A stretch of 42,770 nt of DNA, taken from contig DITS01000050.1 in the NCBI GenBank assembly GCA_002422205.1, positions 1 to 42,770 of the forward strand, given 5' to 3'. The position numbers and the translations under genes were made by a program. Source of the stretch: Alphaproteobacteria bacterium UBA6178 (GTDB lineage Bacteria; Pseudomonadota; Alphaproteobacteria; Rickettsiales; UBA3002). Positions 9,261 to 18,400 of this stretch are shown here, one piece after another. How positions within the stretch are numbered: the first letter of the stretch is position 1; each line of letters opens with the position of its first letter. The notes beneath the pieces were generated by a model. That model did not search any database. It saw nothing but the letters and a program-made list of their open reading frames with translations, and was not told where the DNA came from.

Positions 9261-9848
9261 CTAGCTATTCAGCAGGGCTTCGACTTCTTCGGGGGACAGC
9301 ACATGCTCGCCTATTTCTTCTTCCGGCTCTGATGCAGCCGCCGCCTTATCTTCAAGGTCGCTTGCCGCTAGCTCGGGTGCAGTCGCCTCATCCATCCCGC
9401 TTGGTTCGATGGATGCTGTTTCGACAGGAGGCACAACCTCAGGCTCTACGCCTTTTTGTAAATCGCCGATCGCCATTTCTTCGAAATCGGCTTTATGGGG
9501 CAATGCGTCATCGCCAAAGGCCGCAATCAGGAAGGTGCGCAGTTCGTCGGCATCGGGTAATTCCACATTGGTGTGGGTTTGCTTGTCACTGGGGGTGAGT
9601 TGTTCCCGCGATAAGGCTGAGTAGCGTGTGTAGAGATCGCGCTCAATTTTATGGGCGCGGGAAACGCCGCTTTTGGTGTAGGCCTCATGCGCCGAATCGG
9701 CCTCTACTAGCGTGAATTGGCTCGCGTTGGTGTAAATACGGTAGATGGTTTTATCAGCGTTGATAAAACGGCGATGATTCATAATGATGGGCGAGAGATG
9801 GTGCGTGCCATTCATTTTGCCTGCATCGGTTTTTTTGTCTGCGTCCAT
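9261..9848 (-). CDS. Unknown protein with FliM-like C-terminal peptide
   Basis: A 195-residue soluble protein that I do not recognise. The N-terminal half (about residues 25-115) looks folded, with RFINADKTIYRIYTN and a helical KIERDLYTRYSALSREQL segment. Residues about 130-180 are a low-complexity linker rich in Pro, Ala and Glu. The last residues read EHVLSPEEVEALLNS, very close to the conserved peptide at the N terminus of the flagellar switch protein FliM (pattern LSQ-x-EIDALL), which binds phosphorylated CheY; here it is at the extreme C terminus. It begins four bases after the PAS_5 gene, so the two are probably expressed together. A docking role for the tail is inference. Later in-frame ATGs at residues 12 and 23 are possible starts. 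Confidence 0.65.
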   Translation of the reverse strand: MDADKKTDAGKMNGTHHLSPIIMNHRRFINADKTIYRIYTNASQFTLVEADSAHEAYTKSGVSRAHKIERDLYTRYSALSREQLTPSDKQTHTNVELPDADELRTFLIAAFGDDALPHKADFEEMAIGDLQKGVEPEVVPPVETASIEPSGMDEATAPELAASDLEDKAAAASEPEEEIGEHVLSPEEVEALLNS

Positions 9849-9852
9849 TATT

Positions 9853-10326
9853 CTAAAAGGCCTTCCACTTCATTCCACCTATCACATAGGCTACACCATT
9901 TACCCCGCTTTTGCCCAGCGGTAACATGCAGGAACGGAATTTTATCAACATGCCATGCGTGTTGGTAAATTCCGAATCCTCCATTACCGGTTGCTGCGTT
10001 GTGCGCACTTCGTCGAATTTATGGGTGAGCGACATGCTGGTAGGGTATACTAGTTTTTCACATATTTCCTTATTGTTCAGATCATCGCCATAGGCTTCAA
10101 TCAGGTCTTGGCCTAAATAGGTATAGCGGTAGGTATTATCTTCTTCGATCTGCACTAAAAAGCAGCTGTCCCAGATATTGGCAATTTCATCGGGGTTGAT
10201 ATCGGATTCGAGCGGATAGGTGCGTGCGTCCTTCTTTTGCTCCCAATAGCTCAGCAATTGCTCGTTAATCCGCTTGTGCGCGGGCTGAATCAGCTTATCG
10301 ACATTCTTTATAATATTTTTGATCAT
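9853..10326 (-). CDS. PAS_5-type single-domain protein
   Basis: A 157-residue cytoplasmic protein. The segment from YWEQKKDARTYPLESDINPD through IWDSCFLVQIEEDNTYRYTYLG to LPLGKSGVNGVAYVIGGMKW follows the pattern of the PAS_5 family, which is frequent in alphaproteobacteria: a short helix, a statement like 'P-x-R-x-D-I-x-P-x-E-I', then a PAS-like beta sheet. There is no output domain, so it probably signals through a partner; the obvious candidate is the unknown protein encoded four bases downstream. Its own upstream gap to folC is 33 bases. By eye it is more AT-rich than its neighbours. Family assignment is by pattern only. Confidence 0.6.
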   Translation of the reverse strand: MIKNIIKNVDKLIQPAHKRINEQLLSYWEQKKDARTYPLESDINPDEIANIWDSCFLVQIEEDNTYRYTYLGQDLIEAYGDDLNNKEICEKLVYPTSMSLTHKFDEVRTTQQPVMEDSEFTNTHGMLIKFRSCMLPLGKSGVNGVAYVIGGMKWKAF

Positions 10327-10359
10327 AGCCTGTTCCCGTTATTGCTATAGCTTGCGCTT

Positions 10360-11598
10360 TTAGCCGTTTTTTTCAAGTGCTTTTCCTGCTAAATAGAGTG
10401 ATCCTGCTATTAGTATATCAGCTTCATATAGCTCTGATACAGCAGAAATATGCGCCAGCGCTTCCTCGAGCGAATTGTACCCAACCACCTCTTTATTAAT
10501 AATTTTTTCTGCTTTTATTAGCTCGTTCAATGACATGCTTTGCGGCTCGCCTTCGATTTCGATGGCGTGAATGCTAGATATATGCGCAGCCAGTGGTGTT
10601 AAAAACCCCGCTGCATCCTTGCGGCTAACCATGCCGCAGATGAGATGGACAGGGCGATTGCGAGATTGCACCCATTGGGCCAGTTGCTCGGCAGCGGCAA
10701 TATTATGCCCGCCATCAAGCCACAAATGCAGATGCGCAGGTAGCATGTTAACCAGATTTCCGGCTTTTAATGGCTGAAGCCGCGCGGGCCATTGTGCCTT
10801 TTGCAGGCCCGATATGATGGCGTTATTGGTGATGGTATAGCCTTGCTGTTGTAACTGATGAATTGCGGTGATTGCGGTTGCTGCATTCTGCCGCTGATGC
10901 GCGCCTTGCAGGCCCAGTTCTTCGTTCATTTCGGATGCCGTGATAATCGGCGCATCAAGTGTTTGCGCGACGGTTTTTATGGCTTGTTCCGCTTCGGCTT
11001 GTTGAGTGGCTAAGATTAATGGCGTTTTTGATTTGATAATTCCTGCTTTTTCATGGGCAATGGCAGCGAGCGTATCGCCCAAAAACTCTGTATGATCGAT
11101 CGAGACTGGTGTGATAATGCTCAAGGCCGGATTGGGTATCACATTGGTGGCATCAAAGCGGCCCCCCATCCCGACCTCCAATAGTGTGAAATCGGCTGGC
11201 GTTGCCGCGAATGCTTCGAATGCAACAGCGGTAGTCGCTTCGAAGAATGTCAGCGGATGGCTTTGCGTGCGCTGCTGTGTTTGTCTTAGCAATGGCAGCA
11301 AGGTGTCGTCGGTTATTTCTTGTCCCGCGATGACGATGCGCTCACGAAAATGCACCAGATGCGGCGATGTATACACGTGACAGCAATAGCCTGCCCCTTC
11401 CAATATCGCGCGGATAAAGGCAATGGTGGAGCCTTTACCATTGGTGCCTGCCACATGAATGACGGGTGGCAGCTCCAACTGCGGGTTGCCATAGGCTTGC
11501 AAATAGCGCTGCATACGGCCTAAGGATAAATCGATTGTTTTGAGCGCCGGATGTTCCAGCGCTTTCAGTACATCTTTCATCTCGGGGCTATCAGCCAT
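10360..11598 (-). CDS. folC: Bifunctional dihydrofolate / folylpolyglutamate synthase
   Basis: FolC adds glutamate to dihydropteroate to make dihydrofolate, and then extends the glutamate chain on reduced folates. The Mur-ligase-type nucleotide-binding loop is intact as HVAGTNGKGST (residues 48-58), followed by YTSPHLVHFRERI, the FFEATTAVAFEAFA segment and the metal-site stretch LLEVGMGGRFDATN. The C-terminal ligase domain starts around LWLDGGHNIAAAEQ. Length 412 residues is usual. The ATG overlaps the end of folP by eight bases, which points to translational coupling in a folB-folK-folP-folC operon. Confidence 0.95.
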   Translation of the reverse strand: MADSPEMKDVLKALEHPALKTIDLSLGRMQRYLQAYGNPQLELPPVIHVAGTNGKGSTIAFIRAILEGAGYCCHVYTSPHLVHFRERIVIAGQEITDDTLLPLLRQTQQRTQSHPLTFFEATTAVAFEAFAATPADFTLLEVGMGGRFDATNVIPNPALSIITPVSIDHTEFLGDTLAAIAHEKAGIIKSKTPLILATQQAEAEQAIKTVAQTLDAPIITASEMNEELGLQGAHQRQNAATAITAIHQLQQQGYTITNNAIISGLQKAQWPARLQPLKAGNLVNMLPAHLHLWLDGGHNIAAAEQLAQWVQSRNRPVHLICGMVSRKDAAGFLTPLAAHISSIHAIEIEGEPQSMSLNELIKAEKIINKEVVGYNSLEEALAHISAVSELYEADILIAGSLYLAGKALEKNG

Positions 11599-12394
11599 AG
11601 AGGTGATTCAGCAGTTTACGGTGACGAGCGACATTGTGCACCCGCAGATAAGGCACCTGCATTTGCACCAAAAATGCGGATAGCGCTAATGTCACATCAT
11701 CGCGCTCTGCGGCGGGGGCTTGGGTGAAGAGCGAGAGGAACGATTTACGCGAATGACCGATCAGGATATCGAAGCCTAATGATTCGAGCTGGCGGGCACG
11801 CAAAACTAAATCGAGGGATTGCCGAGGTGTTTTACCAAAACCCAGACCGGGGTCAAAAATAATGCGGTGATTATCGATTCCGTGACCATGCAGCACATGC
11901 TGGCGTTCGATCGCCCATTCCACCACCGTGCTCACCGCATCGGCATCGGCTGCTAGCGTGTGTTCGCGCTGCACCGGCACGCTGAGCGAATGCATCATCA
12001 CCAATGTGCAGCGGCTGTCTTTTACCGCTTCGATCATATCGGGATTGGTGAAACCGCTGACGTCATTGATCCAGTCGGCTCCTGCTTCCAGCGCGTGGCG
12101 TGCGGTGTCGGCATGGCGGGTGTCCACGCTGAGCTTGCGCCCTGCATCATGGCAACGTTGCGCGGCGAGCGCAACGATACCATTCAACCGTTCCCATTCC
12201 TGCGCCGATGTCAGAGGGGTGGCATCGGGCCGTGTGGATTCGGCGCCCAGATCAATAATATCTGCCCCGTCTGCAATTAACGCATCGACTCGCGTTAGCG
12301 CGCTTTTGGCATCGTGAATGCCGCCATCGGAAAAGGAATCAGGCGTGACATTCAGAATGCCAACCAGGTTAGTTTGTGGTGATTTTTTGCTCAT
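11591..12394 (-). CDS. folP: Dihydropteroate synthase
   Basis: FolP joins the pterin pyrophosphate made by FolK to p-aminobenzoate, the product of the neighbouring pab genes. The TIM-barrel signatures are present: GILNVTPDSFSDGG (residues 12-25), DIIDLGAESTRPDATPL, the DWINDVSGF strand, IIFDPGLGFGKT and the late IGHSRKSFL motif with the substrate-binding Ser and Arg-Lys. Length 267 residues is typical. Its ATG overlaps the folK stop by four bases (ATGA). No resistance-type insertion is obvious in the visible motifs. Confidence 0.95.
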   Translation of the reverse strand: MSKKSPQTNLVGILNVTPDSFSDGGIHDAKSALTRVDALIADGADIIDLGAESTRPDATPLTSAQEWERLNGIVALAAQRCHDAGRKLSVDTRHADTARHALEAGADWINDVSGFTNPDMIEAVKDSRCTLVMMHSLSVPVQREHTLAADADAVSTVVEWAIERQHVLHGHGIDNHRIIFDPGLGFGKTPRQSLDLVLRARQLESLGFDILIGHSRKSFLSLFTQAPAAERDDVTLALSAFLVQMQVPYLRVHNVARHRKLLNHLYG

Positions 12395-12909
12395 ACGACT
12401 TTGAGTATCCCCGCTTCGATTGGTCTGGCTGTGCTATTTGTCAGATTGGCACATAAGCTGCGAATGCTCAATCGGGTAATAGGATGCATCCAATTGGGGG
12501 CAATATCACACCAAGGAAGCAGCACAAAATCACGCGTTGCTATGTGCGGGTGTGGTAGATGCAGTGTATCCAATTCCAAGACTACATCCTCATAGGCCAG
12601 TATATCGATATCAATCTCACGCGGGGCCCAATGGCCACGGTTGGTGCGACCCATAGCGGCTTCGGTTTGTTTGATGGCTTGTAGCAAGGCTTCGGGGCTT
12701 AGCTGCGTTTCGGCTTGGGCCACGGCATTGATAAAATCGATATTCCACTCATTGGGTGCCCCCTCGGGCAGCAAGGCGGGGCTTTGGTATAGCGGCGAGA
12801 TAACGGGCGCGCTGATGGCATGCATTGTGACCAACTGTTCGATAGCAGAAAATAATGCTTGCTCGCGTTCGCCCAGATTGCTGCCAAGGCCAAGGAATAT
12901 TTGGGTCAT
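12391..12909 (-). CDS. folK: 6-hydroxymethyl-7,8-dihydropterin pyrophosphokinase
   Basis: HPPK transfers pyrophosphate from ATP to hydroxymethyl-dihydropterin before FolP acts. The family pattern is clear: FLGLGSNLGERE at the N terminus, SPLYQSPA, then FINAVAQAETQLSPEALL, EAAMGRTNRGHWAPREIDIDIL with the metal-binding D-x-D, and LPHPHIATRDFVLLP. The length, 172 residues, is slightly above E. coli HPPK. The stop overlaps the folP start and the ATG overlaps the folB stop by four bases, so the genes are tightly coupled. Confidence 0.95.
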   Translation of the reverse strand: MTQIFLGLGSNLGEREQALFSAIEQLVTMHAISAPVISPLYQSPALLPEGAPNEWNIDFINAVAQAETQLSPEALLQAIKQTEAAMGRTNRGHWAPREIDIDILAYEDVVLELDTLHLPHPHIATRDFVLLPWCDIAPNWMHPITRLSIRSLCANLTNSTARPIEAGILKVV

Positions 12910-13331
12910 GCCGCCTCGATGCGCTGCGCGTCAGCGGGTAAATCGCTGATGATATATTCGGCACCGCCCAGCATATAGGGTACGGGCGGTATGCATTTAT
13001 GCAGGCGCAGCCAGATTTTCACCGATTCGGATTCGGCTTGGCCTACCTGACGATTCAGGTCCTGGCGCACCAACGCATGCAGCTGTGTGGCAAGATATTC
13101 GATCAGGCGAAATTCGCTTTTGGCGGTATATTCCACTATGGCGGTGCATATCTGGTCGTAGCAGATAAAATCATTGCGGCTGTCATCTTGTGTACAGGCC
13201 GGTGCTTTACTGAAATAGAGGCGAATATCGACCTCTAGTGGCTGGGGCTTGGCGCGCTCGGCCTCGCCTGCCCCCAGATTCACCGATAAGCGCAAGCGGT
13301 TGATGGTCAGAATCGACTGATAATAGCTCAT
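12906..13331 (-). CDS. folB: Dihydroneopterin aldolase-like protein FolB
   Basis: FolB cleaves dihydroneopterin to the substrate of FolK, the next gene. The match is divergent but consistent: AERAKPQPLEVDIRLYF aligns with the family segment that carries the catalytic Glu, FICYDQI with the usual DY strand, FRLIEYLATQLHALV with the pterin-binding Glu helix, and KIWLRLHKCIPP with the catalytic Lys strand. The family's usual GVYDWE text is altered to NLGAGEAE, though the Glu is kept. I chose the ATG at 13331 (MSYYQSIL, 141 residues) because GAAAGG lies ten bases upstream; an in-frame TTG at 13385 would add 18 residues of unlikely sequence. Position at the head of the fol cluster supports the call. 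Confidence 0.78.
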   Translation of the reverse strand: MSYYQSILTINRLRLSVNLGAGEAERAKPQPLEVDIRLYFSKAPACTQDDSRNDFICYDQICTAIVEYTAKSEFRLIEYLATQLHALVRQDLNRQVGQAESESVKIWLRLHKCIPPVPYMLGGAEYIISDLPADAQRIEAA

Positions 13332-13403
13332 CGTTGCGCTGCCTTTCATTTTGCCGCATACAGGGGTGGAGATAACCGCCTGCAACTGCTATTAAAGGGC
13401 ATT

Positions 13404-14249
13404 ATGGACTACGTCAATATCAATGGGAAAACGGTGCCGACCGAGCGCGCGCGGATTGCGGTGGCCGATCGCGGGTTTCGCTTTGGGGACGGTGTGTTTG
13501 AAACCATCGCCTTGCATGATGGCATACTCTATCAGTGGGAGCTACATGAACAGCGCATGGCTGAGGGGCTGGCCGCCTTACGGATTCCGCTACCTTCGTA
13601 TGATATGGTCAAGCTGGTGCGGCGGGTGATTCGTAAAAATGCGCTGCGTGACGGATTTGTGCGCATCAGTATTAGTCGTGGCGTGGGTAGCAGGGGTTAT
13701 CGCCCCCTGCCCGATATCAGCCCGACGCTGGTGATTGAATGCATGCCGTTTGGCGAGGCGAAGGAGGCGGCGACTACCCTATGGCTTAGCCGTTATACCA
13801 AGCCGCCGACCTCATGCTTTCCTACCCAGTTTAAAACCGCGCAAGGGTTGAACAGCACATTGGCTATTATGGAGGCGGATGCGCAAGGATGCGGCGATGC
13901 GCTGCTGCTCACGCATGATGGGCAGCTATGCGAAGCATCATCGGGTAATTTATTTTGGTATCAGGATGGCGCGTTGCATACGCCTGCCACTAGCACCGGC
14001 TGCCTGCGTGGTACCACGCGCGATGCGGTGTTGCGGCTATCGCCCTACCCGATCAAGCATCAAAATACGTGGCTGGATACGTTGCAGCATGCGGAGTGTG
14101 TATTTATCACCAATTGTAATCTGGGAATTATGCCGGTATCGGCGCTGAAACCGCAGGGCTGGCAATGGAAAGCCTATCATCAGGTAATCGGCGAGTTGCA
14201 ATCGCTCTACCGGCTGGATATTAAGCGTTATGTCGATCAACACCGCTAA
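13404..14249 (+). CDS. pabC: Aminodeoxychorismate lyase, class IV aminotransferase fold (PabC)
   Basis: PabC releases pyruvate from aminodeoxychorismate to give p-aminobenzoate. The fold-type IV PLP enzyme pattern is clear: RIAVADRGFRFGDGVFETI at the N terminus, the PLP lysine K144 in FKTAQGLNS, and CEASSGNLFW and TGCLRGTTRDAVL for cofactor phosphate binding. D-amino acid and branched-chain aminotransferases share this fold, so sequence alone is not decisive, but the gene overlaps pabB by 20 bases and faces the fol cluster. AAAGGG four bases before the ATG supports the start. Length 281 residues is usual. Confidence 0.85.
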   Translation: MDYVNINGKTVPTERARIAVADRGFRFGDGVFETIALHDGILYQWELHEQRMAEGLAALRIPLPSYDMVKLVRRVIRKNALRDGFVRISISRGVGSRGYRPLPDISPTLVIECMPFGEAKEAATTLWLSRYTKPPTSCFPTQFKTAQGLNSTLAIMEADAQGCGDALLLTHDGQLCEASSGNLFWYQDGALHTPATSTGCLRGTTRDAVLRLSPYPIKHQNTWLDTLQHAECVFITNCNLGIMPVSALKPQGWQWKAYHQVIGELQSLYRLDIKRYVDQHR

Positions 14250-15444
14250 TCCGCTGGAGGCAGCGCGGGCATTGCCACGCAACGGGCATTGGGCGTTGCT
14301 GTATTCTGGCATGCGCTCACAAGGTAGCGGCGGGCAGTCTTTTTTAGCGTATGAGGCGACGCAGGTTATTGATGAGGGAGGCTTTGCTGCCCTTGAGCAG
14401 GCATTAGCACAAAACCCGCAGCAGCGCTGGTTTGGATATTTAGGTTATGGGTTACGGCATGAGCTGGAGACGCTTAAGGCTGATGACCCTGCGAAGCATA
14501 ACCTGCCAGATTTATGCCTGTTTGCTCCCACGCAGATTCGGACATGGCAGCATGCATCGCCTGTTATGCATGAGCCTATTGGGTATCCAGTACCGGGGGT
14601 GGTGTCGCTATCGTCGAATATGAGTAAGGCGGAATATCTGGCGGCAGTGCAGGCCACGATTGCGCGTATTCATGCGGGCGAATTTTATCAGGCGAATATT
14701 ACCCGCAAATTTACAGGGCGCTTTGCGACTGCACCGGATAGTTTTGCTTTGTTTGAGCAGTTATGCGCTATCAGCCCTGCCCCGTTCAGCGCATATATTC
14801 AGATGGGCGATGTGGCGATATTATCTTCCAGCCCTGAAGGGTTTTTGAGTGTGGATGCAGCGGGCGATTGTATTAGCCGCCCGATTAAAGGCTCTGCTGC
14901 GCGCGGGGCTACTCCGGCGGAGGATGCGGCGATACTCGCAGCACTTGCACATAGTGAGAAAGACAAGGCAGAGAATCTGATGATTGTGGATTTGATGCGC
15001 AATGATTTGTCGCGCGTGGCAACGCATGTGGAGGTGTCCGCGCTGCATGAGGTGCATAGCTACGCCACGATTCATCAGATGATTTCTACGGTGACGGCGC
15101 AGAAAAAAACTCAATGCACGGTGGTGGATGTGGTAAAGGCGTGTTTCCCGCCTGGCTCGATGACGGGCGCGCCTAAAATCCGTGCGATGGATTGGTGCTC
15201 ACACATGGAGCGCACGCCGCGCGGGGTTTATAGTGGGGCGATTGGCTGGATGGATGGGCAGACTTGCGATTTGTCGGTCGTCATCCGCACATTGATTATA
15301 CGAGATGACCAGTTTGAATTTCAAGTCGGTGGTGGGATTGTTGCCGATTCAGAGCCGGAAAAGGAATGGGTGGAAACATTGGTGAAAGCACGCGCCATGG
15401 CACAGGTGCTGGGCATTGATATCAAAGCGCTAGAGGCAATATGA
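14230..15444 (+). CDS. pabB: Aminodeoxychorismate synthase component I (PabB)
   Basis: PabB converts chorismate, with ammonia from a PabA glutaminase, into aminodeoxychorismate. The 404-residue protein has the chorismate-utilising C-terminal domain: GEFYQANITRKF, SSSPEGFLSV, RPIKGSAARG, EKDKAENLMIVDLMRNDLSR, CFPPGSMTGAPK and GVYSGAIGW. The lysine in PIKGS (K220) marks aminodeoxychorismate synthase; anthranilate synthase has alanine there (PIAGT). It overlaps pabC by 20 bases, indicating coupling. No pabA is present, so the glutaminase must be elsewhere. The stop is five bases from that of convergent dnaE. Confidence 0.92.
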   Translation: MSINTANPLEAARALPRNGHWALLYSGMRSQGSGGQSFLAYEATQVIDEGGFAALEQALAQNPQQRWFGYLGYGLRHELETLKADDPAKHNLPDLCLFAPTQIRTWQHASPVMHEPIGYPVPGVVSLSSNMSKAEYLAAVQATIARIHAGEFYQANITRKFTGRFATAPDSFALFEQLCAISPAPFSAYIQMGDVAILSSSPEGFLSVDAAGDCISRPIKGSAARGATPAEDAAILAALAHSEKDKAENLMIVDLMRNDLSRVATHVEVSALHEVHSYATIHQMISTVTAQKKTQCTVVDVVKACFPPGSMTGAPKIRAMDWCSHMERTPRGVYSGAIGWMDGQTCDLSVVIRTLIIRDDQFEFQVGGGIVADSEPEKEWVETLVKARAMAQVLGIDIKALEAI

Positions 15445-15449
15445 AGTCG

Positions 15450-18400
15450 TTATGCCCACTCAATTTCTTCCACGCTGGTGAGGGCCTGAATATCGGATAA
15501 GCGTTGCGGGTCGATGGCGTAGCGGTGCGGTAATTTTAACTGTACGCGCATGCCGGGGATGCGCACCCATAACAAAATGTTCAATGCCTGTGCGTCGGCG
15601 GCGCCAAGATGCGTTTGCAGCTTGGTAATTTCATCGATACTGGATAGATGAATTACCACCTTGCTATCGCGGCGCGAGGGCTGCAGGGCAGATAGCGGCT
15701 TGATATCCTGCGCGATGATGCGAGGGCCGCCCTCTTCCATTTTAGCGTCGGCGCGGATGACAACCATGGAGCCGTTTTCTAATAAGTCGCCAGCGTTATT
15801 GAGTAGCTTTTCATCGAAAACGGAAATCTCAGCAAGCCCTGCCGCATCGGATAATTGCACGAAGGCGAATTTGCCTTTTTGCGACATTTTTACTTTTTTG
15901 CCGGTAATAATCCCTGCGATCTGGATGGAGGTGTATTCTCTGCCTAATCGGTCGGCCAGACGCGCTGTGCTGATCACACCGGATTGTTCGAGCATGCCCG
16001 CGTAACCTTCCAGCGGGTGCGATGAAAGATAGAAGCCGATGGCGGCAAATTCCTGCTGCAATTTTTCCAGTGCAGGCCATTCATCTTGCGGTTTGAGGTG
16101 ATGTTGCGCGGGCGTGCTGGCTTCGATTTCGCCAAACAGGCTGGTTTGGTTGCTGATGCGGTCGCGCGTGGCGCTGTTATTGATACCCAAAATAATATCA
16201 CTGGAATGGAAAAGCTGCGCGCGGTTGGGGTTGATGCTGTCGAAGCAGCCCGCCATGATCAGATGCTCCAGCTGGCGGCGGTTCATAGCGGCGGCATCCA
16301 CGCGGCGTGCCATATCGAATATATCGGCAAAGGCACCATTGGCGAGGCGTTCATTGATGATTACCTGCATGGCGCTATCGCCAACATTCTTGATAGCAGC
16401 CAGCGCATAGCGGATGGCGAGTTTATCACCATGCTGATCAACACTGAACTGCACTTCGGATGCGTTGATATCGGGTGGCAACACCATAATGCCGAATTTT
16501 TGTGCTTCTTGTTTAAACACATTCAGCTTGTCGGTGACATGCATATCATAGGTCATCGATGCGGCTAGAAATTCCACAGGGTAATTGGCTTTTAAATAGG
16601 CGGTTTGATAGGCGATGACGGCATAGGCTGCCGCATGTGATTTGTTAAAACCATACCCTGCAAATTTGGCTACCAGATCAAAGATATAGCTTGCCTGCTT
16701 ACCATCGACGCCATTGGCTCTGGCGCCGCTTACGAATTGTTCGCGCTGCGCGTCCATTTCGGATTTGATTTTTTTACCCATCGCCCGACGCAGTAAATCC
16801 GCCGCGCCTAATGTATAGCCCGCCATCACCTGCGCAATTTTTTGCACCTGCTCCTGATAGATGATCACCCCGTAGGTTTCTTTCAGCACCTCTTCCAGCA
16901 TGGGGTGCAGATAGTCCGGCTCTTCTTTGCCGTGTTTGCGATTAATATAGGTGGGGATATTATCCATCGGGCCGGGGCGGTAGAGCGCGCCCAACGCGAT
17001 GAGGTCTTCGAGGCAGTCGGGGCGTAATTTGCGCAAGGAGTCCTGCATACCCGCCGACTCAAACTGGAACACGCCCACAGTGTCGCCACGGCTGAGCAGC
17101 TCGTAGGTTTTGGGGTCGCCATCGGGTAATGTTTCGAGCTGGATATGTATATTCCGTCGAGCCAGTAAGTCGATGGTTTTTTGCAATACCGACAGGGTTT
17201 TAAGGCCCAAAAAGTCGAATTTTACCAGACCCGCATTTTCGGCGTATTTCATGGAATATTGCACCACGGGCATGTCGGATTTGGGGTCGCGGTAGAGCGG
17301 CACCAGCTCGTCGAGTGCGCGATCAGCTATTACGACGCCCGCCGCATGGGTTGACGCATGGCGGTACAGCCCTTCTAACTGCAAAGCCAGTTTGACCAGA
17401 TGGTCAACACTTTCCTCGGCAAACATCAGTTTTTTAAGCTCTGGCTCCATGTCAATCGCCTGTTGCAGCGTGACTGGATTGGCGGGATTATTGGGCACGA
17501 GTTTGCTGATTTTATCGACTTGGCCGTAGGGCATTTGCAGGACACGTCCTACATCGCGCAAGACCGCACGTGCTTGTAGCTTTCCGAAAGTAATAATTTG
17601 CGCGACTTTGTCGGAGCCGTATTTTTCCTGCACATAGCGGATCACCTCGTCGCGCCGCTCCTGACAGAAATCGACGTCAAAATCGGGCATTGATACACGC
17701 TCAGGGTTCAAAAAGCGCTCGAAAATTAGCCCGAAACGCAGCGGGTCTAAATCGGTAATTTGCAGCGACCATGCCACCAGTGAGCCCGCACCCGAACCAC
17801 GGCCCGGCCCGACAGGGATTTTGTGTTTTTTGGCCCAAATGATGAAATCCGATACGATCAAAAAGTAACCGGGGAATTTCATGGTGATGATGACATCTAG
17901 CTCGAAGGCTAAACGGTCACGATAAGGTTTTGCTACCGCTTCTCGCTCGGTTTCGTTCATTTCAGCGGTGAACATATGCACGCTCAGCCGCTCTTCCAGT
18001 CCTTCTTTGGCTTGTTTGTCGAGTGCTTCGCTTTCATTGAGAATTTGACCGGATTCATCTTCCATGTGGAAGCTGGGCAAAATCGGTGCACGTGAAGGCG
18101 AGAAAACCGCGCAGCGTTTGGCGATTTGCACCGAGTTTTCGAGTGCTTCCGGCAAATCGGCAAAGAGCAATTGCATTTCTTTTTGCGATTTGAAGCGGTG
18201 ATCGGGGTTAAGTTTGGGGCGATTGTCTTCGGTAACATAGCGCCCTTCAGATACGCACATCAGCGCGTCATGCGCTTCGAATAAATCGGCGCTGGCAAAA
18301 TAAACATTGTTTGTCGCAACGATGGGTAAGTGGTGCGCATTTGCCAATTGAAGCAAACCCTGTTCTATGCGCTGTTCCGGTTCCATGCCATGGCGCATCA

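Noticed and set aside
14230..15444. Anthranilate synthase component I (TrpE)
   Set aside because: The motif is PIKGS with the lysine typical of PabB, and the gene is coupled to pabC beside the fol genes.
16086..16568. Open frame of 160 codons opposite dnaE
   Set aside because: Shadow of the dnaE coding sequence; no recognisable domain.
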